Positions 59,838-64,000 of a stretch of DNA of 64,000 nucleotides are shown here, piece by piece (within the stretch, counting starts at the first letter, position 1; every line of letters begins with the position of its first letter). Where the stretch lies: the NCBI GenBank assembly GCA_964406505.1, contig CAYORX010000003.1, positions 1-64,000 on the forward strand. Direction: 5' to 3'. The DNA comes from DTU015 sp964406505 (GTDB lineage Bacteria; Bacillota; Sulfobacillia; Fermentithermobacillales; Fermentithermobacillaceae). The position numbers and the translations under genes were made by a program. Under the pieces are notes generated by a model that searched no databases, was not told the origin of the DNA, and saw only the letters and a program-made list of their open reading frames with translations.

Positions 59838-61940
59838 GTGGCTAGGAAAAAACGAACCAAGAAAGTTTTTCGGTTTTTTGACGTAATAATATATTTTAGT
59901 TTGACGGTCGTCCTAGTGGGTGCGGGTTTCGTAGTAGCTATAGGATTGTCAGCGATTAAAGATCTTCCTGCCCTTTCAAACCTAGAACCAGAAGCAAGTG
60001 AGATATCTATACTTTATGATCGCAATGGAGACATATGGACTGAATTGAAATCAACAGAATATCGGATTCCCACAACTATTAAAACTATGCCTGACCATTT
60101 AGTTGATGCCGTTCTTGCGGCAGAGGATCACCGTTTTTATTCTCATCCTGGATTCGACCTCAGGGCAATTTTTCGCGCCCTATATCAAAACATAAAAGAT
60201 GATTCTAGTTTGCAAGGTGGTAGCACTATCACCCAGCAGCTCGCAAAAATTGCATTTTTGGAATATGACAGGACTCTCAAACGAAAAATACAAGATGCCG
60301 TAGTGGCTACGCTTATGGAACGAAAGTATACTAAGCGAGAAATATTAGAAATGTATTTAAATCAAGTCAATTTCGGTCGCGGAGCGTATGGTGTAGAAGC
60401 TGCAGCAAGAGCTTATTTTGGCAAGTCTGTCTCAGATTTGAATGTAAGCGAATCTGCGTTTATCGCGGGTACAATACGAGCCCCATCTTATTATGGTGAT
60501 AAATCTAATTTTGAACAGGCGCTTAATCGGCGAAATACTGTGCTTAATCAAATGGCCGAATATGGCTTTATAACTCAAGATGAAGCCGAAGCCTATAAAG
60601 CGAAACCTCTTAATATGATTGATTACGAGCCTATGGTCGTCACAGAAGGTGGCTATTTTCTAGACTATATCCTTCAACAACTCCTTTCACGTTATCCTTC
60701 GGAACAAGTATACGGAGGCGGTCTGCGAGTTTATACTACCTATAATCCCAATGCACAAAAGGCAGCAGAATCAGCAATTAAAGAAGTGTTAGATCCGGTT
60801 TTTCCATATAATGCTGATCAAGATAATATTGAAGCTGCTGCAGTCGTAATGGATGTTAGAACTGGCCATTTGTTAGCTCTCGTAGGCGGAAGGAGACATG
60901 AGGGTATGTTAGGCTGGAACCGTGCCATCGATGCAAAACGACAACCTGGTTCAGCTTTTAAGCCTATCTCCGTTTATGTACCAGCGTTAGAGCAAGGTAT
61001 GGGTCCTTATACTATTATTGACGATGCGGCTGTTACTTGGGTAGAACCAACCACAGGCGAAAGGTTTTCGCCGAGAAATTACAGCGGTACATTTCAAGGT
61101 CCTGTTTCGATGAGATTAGGTGTTAGAGAATCGCTTAACGTAGTTGCTTGCAAGGTACAAGATATGGTAGGTCTCAAAAACAGTTTAGAATTTTCGGAAA
61201 AACTAGGGATTACTACTCTTGTAAAAACTCCAATTTCAGGTGGTCGATCAGATTTAACGAGATCATTAGCATTAGGTGGGCTTACTTATGGCGTAAGACC
61301 TTTAGACATGGTAGTTGCCTTCGGGACTATAGCTAACCGTGGAATCCAAGTTGAACCACTTTCTATACTTAAAGTTGAAGATAAAAATGGAAACATACTT
61401 GAAAAGCACGACACAAGCAGAAAAATTGTGATTTCTGAAGAATCTGCATACCTAATGACTAACATGCTTCAGGGTGTACTCACTGAATATGGAGGCACTG
61501 GACAGGCCGCTTATTTTGGTAGACCTGCAGCAGGAAAAACCGGTACAACCAGTGATTGGAAGGATGCCTGGTTTTCGGGCTATACTCCCAGCACAGTGGG
61601 CGTGGTATGGATGGGGTACGATCAAGAAAAAACGATGTCGCAATGGAAAGTCACCGGTGGGACATATCCTGCCATGATCTGGAACAGAATGATGAAAACG
61701 ATCACGTCTGAAATGCCCGAAGAAAACTTTATAAAACCACCGACCGTAGTTGAAGTCGAAGTTTGTAAACATTCAGGAATGTTACCTGGTCCCTATTGTC
61801 CTTCGGATAGTATAATTAAAGAGTTGGGGATCAAGGGTAAAACCCCCACTTCGGTTTGTGACTATCATCTTGATGACGAAGAACTTGATAATGATTCTAA
61901 AGAATATCTTGACGCTGAAATAAGTGAAATGGCGGATTGA
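59838..61940 (+). CDS. class A penicillin-binding protein (PBP1A-type)
   Basis: Bifunctional peptidoglycan synthase, 700 residues. It has a basic N-terminus, a membrane helix (about 15-37), and a GT51 glycosyltransferase with catalytic Glu96 in AAEDHRFYSHPGFD, then GGSTITQQLAK and LEMYLNQVNFGRGAYGVEAA. The transpeptidase has SxxK in PGSAFKPIS (about 372), SxN in ESLNVV and KTG in AGKTGTTSDWKDAWF (about 566). The C-terminus has a Cys pair (VCKHSGMLPGPYCPS) and an acidic tail. GTG at 59838 follows GGAGGTAGG. It is the only + strand gene in the right half, divergent from tyrS and convergent with mutS2. Confidence 0.96.
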   Translation: MARKKRTKKVFRFFDVIIYFSLTVVLVGAGFVVAIGLSAIKDLPALSNLEPEASEISILYDRNGDIWTELKSTEYRIPTTIKTMPDHLVDAVLAAEDHRFYSHPGFDLRAIFRALYQNIKDDSSLQGGSTITQQLAKIAFLEYDRTLKRKIQDAVVATLMERKYTKREILEMYLNQVNFGRGAYGVEAAARAYFGKSVSDLNVSESAFIAGTIRAPSYYGDKSNFEQALNRRNTVLNQMAEYGFITQDEAEAYKAKPLNMIDYEPMVVTEGGYFLDYILQQLLSRYPSEQVYGGGLRVYTTYNPNAQKAAESAIKEVLDPVFPYNADQDNIEAAAVVMDVRTGHLLALVGGRRHEGMLGWNRAIDAKRQPGSAFKPISVYVPALEQGMGPYTIIDDAAVTWVEPTTGERFSPRNYSGTFQGPVSMRLGVRESLNVVACKVQDMVGLKNSLEFSEKLGITTLVKTPISGGRSDLTRSLALGGLTYGVRPLDMVVAFGTIANRGIQVEPLSILKVEDKNGNILEKHDTSRKIVISEESAYLMTNMLQGVLTEYGGTGQAAYFGRPAAGKTGTTSDWKDAWFSGYTPSTVGVVWMGYDQEKTMSQWKVTGGTYPAMIWNRMMKTITSEMPEENFIKPPTVVEVEVCKHSGMLPGPYCPSDSIIKELGIKGKTPTSVCDYHLDDEELDNDSKEYLDAEISEMAD

Positions 61941-61954
61941 TAAAAGTATTGTAA

Positions 61955-64000
61955 CTATCGTTTTAATTTTGCTATGGTAACCCCGCTTCCGCCTTCCGCG
62001 GGATGTCCTAGTCGGTATTCGGCAACATATTTAGGTAAAGTTTCAAGATATTCTGTGACCGCTTTGCGTAAAGCGCCTGAACCTTTACCGTGAATTATCG
62101 TAACTTGGGACAAAGAAGCGATTATGGCATCATCAATATATTTCTCTAACATAATTAATGCTTCGTCACGTGTTGTTCCTCGCAAATCTATTTCCTGGGA
62201 TACATCACATGCCTTTTCGTGTGCAAATTGGCTACTTGACTGTGATGTCTCAATCAAGGGTTGAGGTGTCTGTTTGGATTCACTTAGTTGATCTATTTTG
62301 GTTCTAAGTTTTAAAGCACCTACCTGTACCACAACACCTTCGTCACCGTCGGTTTCCAAAATTCGACCCGGTTCGGAGAATCCTAATACTGCGACAGCCA
62401 TACCCGGTTTAATTTCTTCTGTGTTTAAAACGCGTCCGCGCTCTTGGGCTAGTTCAGAAGGTTGATTTGTTAGCTCGATTTGTTTTTTCAATAAATGTTT
62501 ACGAATTCGAGCCGCATCCGAGTATAGCTCGCCTGAAGTTTTATCTCGACTTTTTTTAATATCACGTAAGGTCTTTTCAAATTCAACCCTTGCTCTTGCT
62601 ATAATCGACTGGGCTTCTTGTTTTGCTCTCTTAATGGTTTGTTTTTGTCGCGATTCTAAATCAAGAAGTTTGTTAGTGTATTCAACTCGAAGCTGTTTGT
62701 ATAATTCATATTCTTTAGCCGCCTTTTCAGCACTTTCCCGGGCTTTACGTGATTCGATTTCCATATCTGTGATCAAGTCTTCAAGTTTAGCCACATCTTT
62801 GGGTATTTTTTCTTGAGCACGTGTCAAAATCCTGTCATTTAACCCTAATCTGCGCGCAACTAAAAATGCATGAGACCTTCCGGGTCTTCCTACCGTAAGT
62901 TGGAATGTTGGAACCATATTTATAGAATCCCATTCCATGCTTGCATTAGCCATTCCTCGGGTTTGTTGTGCCATTATTTTTAATTCATTGTAGTGGCTAG
63001 TAACTACACATAATGCACCCGAATGATGAATTTCTTCGAGAATAGACAAAGCCAGGGCAGCACCTTCCCCTGGATCAGTTCCTGCGCCAAGCTCGTCGAT
63101 AATTACTAGTTTGCCTTTTTTCGATGAATCCAAAATCTTTTTTATATTAGAAATATGCGCTGAAAACGTGCTTAAGTTTTGCTCGATAGATTGTTCGTCG
63201 CCAATATCGCACAAAATACCTTTGATGTTTCCAATTTTGGTGTTCAAGTCGCAGGGGCAAGGCATGCCTGCCAGTGCCATTGCAACTAAAAGTCCGCAAG
63301 TTTTTAAGGCAACAGTTTTGCCTCCCATATTTGGACCTGTAATAACTACAGTTCGGGTATTGAATTCGCTTAACTCTATATCAAGAGGAACAGGAGTGCT
63401 TTTCAAAAGAGGATGCCACGCCTTAATTAACGATAAGGAAAAACTATCTACCAACGTTGGAAAACACCCATTCCATTTTTGTGCGAGATTTGCTTTAGCC
63501 AATCCGAGGTCGAATTCCTCTAATGCTTTCACACCTTCTAAAAGTTCCCTACCTACAACACCGATCCACTTAGAAATTTCTACAAGAATTCTTTCAATTT
63601 CATCTCTTTCCCTGAGCTCAAGACGTTTTATTTGATTAGCTATTTCCAAAAGCTCAGATGGTTCCAAGAAGAGGGTCTGACCCGATGCTGATTGGTCGTG
63701 GACAATTCCCTGGAATCGTGAAACATATTCTTGTTTGATCGGAAGTACATATCTGCCATTCCGAATAGTGACTATGGGTTCTTGGAGATATTGCGATATG
63801 TTGTGCTGAGTCGCCAGTTCCTCGGCACGTTTTCTGAGCCTTGCTTGTTGTATTTTAAATGTTTTTCGAATAGATAACAACTCATCGCTTGCAGTATCCT
63901 TTACTTCACCTCGTTCATCTACAATTTGAGCAAGCCGGGTTTTAAGTTGTGTTTGTTTAGGAAATTTTTCCCTTAATTTGTGTAGTTCATTGAATTCAGC
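61955..64000 (-). CDS. mutS2: endonuclease MutS2, C-terminal 681 residues
   Basis: MutS2 acts on branched or recombination DNA and on collided ribosomes rather than in mismatch repair. The frame is open to the right edge, so about the first 100 residues are missing. Visible are EVKDTASDELLSIRKTF and FKIQQARLRKRAEEL in the core, Walker A VITGPNMGGKTVALKT, Walker B LVIIDELGAGTDPGEGAALA, a long coiled coil, and a C-terminal Smr domain (IDLRGTTRDEALIMLEKYID, TIIHGKGSGALRKAV, HPAEGGSGVTIAKL). The stops of this gene and the PBP gene are 14 bases apart, with no clear terminator between. Confidence 0.97.
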   Translation of the reverse strand, partial: AEFNELHKLREKFPKQTQLKTRLAQIVDERGEVKDTASDELLSIRKTFKIQQARLRKRAEELATQHNISQYLQEPIVTIRNGRYVLPIKQEYVSRFQGIVHDQSASGQTLFLEPSELLEIANQIKRLELRERDEIERILVEISKWIGVVGRELLEGVKALEEFDLGLAKANLAQKWNGCFPTLVDSFSLSLIKAWHPLLKSTPVPLDIELSEFNTRTVVITGPNMGGKTVALKTCGLLVAMALAGMPCPCDLNTKIGNIKGILCDIGDEQSIEQNLSTFSAHISNIKKILDSSKKGKLVIIDELGAGTDPGEGAALALSILEEIHHSGALCVVTSHYNELKIMAQQTRGMANASMEWDSINMVPTFQLTVGRPGRSHAFLVARRLGLNDRILTRAQEKIPKDVAKLEDLITDMEIESRKARESAEKAAKEYELYKQLRVEYTNKLLDLESRQKQTIKRAKQEAQSIIARARVEFEKTLRDIKKSRDKTSGELYSDAARIRKHLLKKQIELTNQPSELAQERGRVLNTEEIKPGMAVAVLGFSEPGRILETDGDEGVVVQVGALKLRTKIDQLSESKQTPQPLIETSQSSSQFAHEKACDVSQEIDLRGTTRDEALIMLEKYIDDAIIASLSQVTIIHGKGSGALRKAVTEYLETLPKYVAEYRLGHPAEGGSGVTIAKLKR

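Overview
The window looks like chromosome of an endospore-forming, Gram-positive-type bacterium of the class Clostridia (Bacillota). It carries spoIIGA-sigE-sigG, spoIIR, spoVD, spoVK, a spoIID-family gene, yunB and a bofC-like gene. It has a MurE with the DNPR signature of meso-diaminopimelate walls, a LexA with the Gram-positive layout, and a RuvC (Bacillus uses RecU instead). G+C is low, roughly 40% by eye. TTG and GTG start codons are common. A four-subunit 2-oxoacid:ferredoxin oxidoreductase points to anaerobic metabolism. I see no rRNA, tRNA, CRISPR, insertion sequence or prophage. Nearly all of the window is coding; the only gene-free stretch longer than 300 bases is 11937-12355.

Layout. 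(1) 1-8904, + strand: end of miaB, then mutS-mutL-miaA-hfq, a small YHS protein, a probable terminator, spoVK and hflX (mismatch repair, tRNA modification, RNA chaperone, sporulation). (2) 8917-17426, mixed strands: lexA with a candidate operator, a His/Pro-rich LysM protein, an NlpC/P60 lipoprotein, a pyrE of unusual type joined to rluD-lspA, a TraR/DksA-type protein, a DUF5665 membrane protein, a two-P-loop ATPase and a DUF1461 membrane protein. (3) 17373-42343, - strand: in transcription order mraZ-rsmH-ftsL-spoVD-murE-murF-mraY-ftsW-murG-murC-murA-ftsQ-DUF881-sbp-ftsZ-spoIIGA-sigE-sigG-spoIIR-ylmC-HlyD-like-yggS-divIVA-racemase-amidohydrolase. This is the division and cell wall cluster running straight into the early sporulation sigma cluster. 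murD, murB, ftsA and sepF are absent from their usual places. (4) 42577-48443, - strand: GntR-type regulator-korD-korA-korB-korC-methylmalonyl-CoA mutase large subunit-epimerase, a likely operon joining 2-oxoglutarate, succinyl-CoA and methylmalonyl-CoA. (5) 48667-59632, - strand: tyrS-yunB-nadE-yebC-bofC-ruvC-ruvA-ruvB-queH-DUF2905-spoIID-queA-tgt-yajC, combining Holliday junction processing, the last three queuosine steps and sporulation. (6) 59838-64000: a class A penicillin-binding protein on +, convergent with the C-terminal part of mutS2 on -.

The strongest regulatory signals are a consensus-matching sigma-F-type promoter in front of sigG, three 10-bp MraZ boxes overlapping the mraZ ribosome binding site, a LexA-box-like palindrome upstream of lexA, and several intrinsic terminators. 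The most unusual points are the kor-mcm-mce operon, the internally duplicated ATPase, the pyrE of alphaproteobacterial type, and the gaps in the cell wall cluster. I found no wholly new defence or mobile system.
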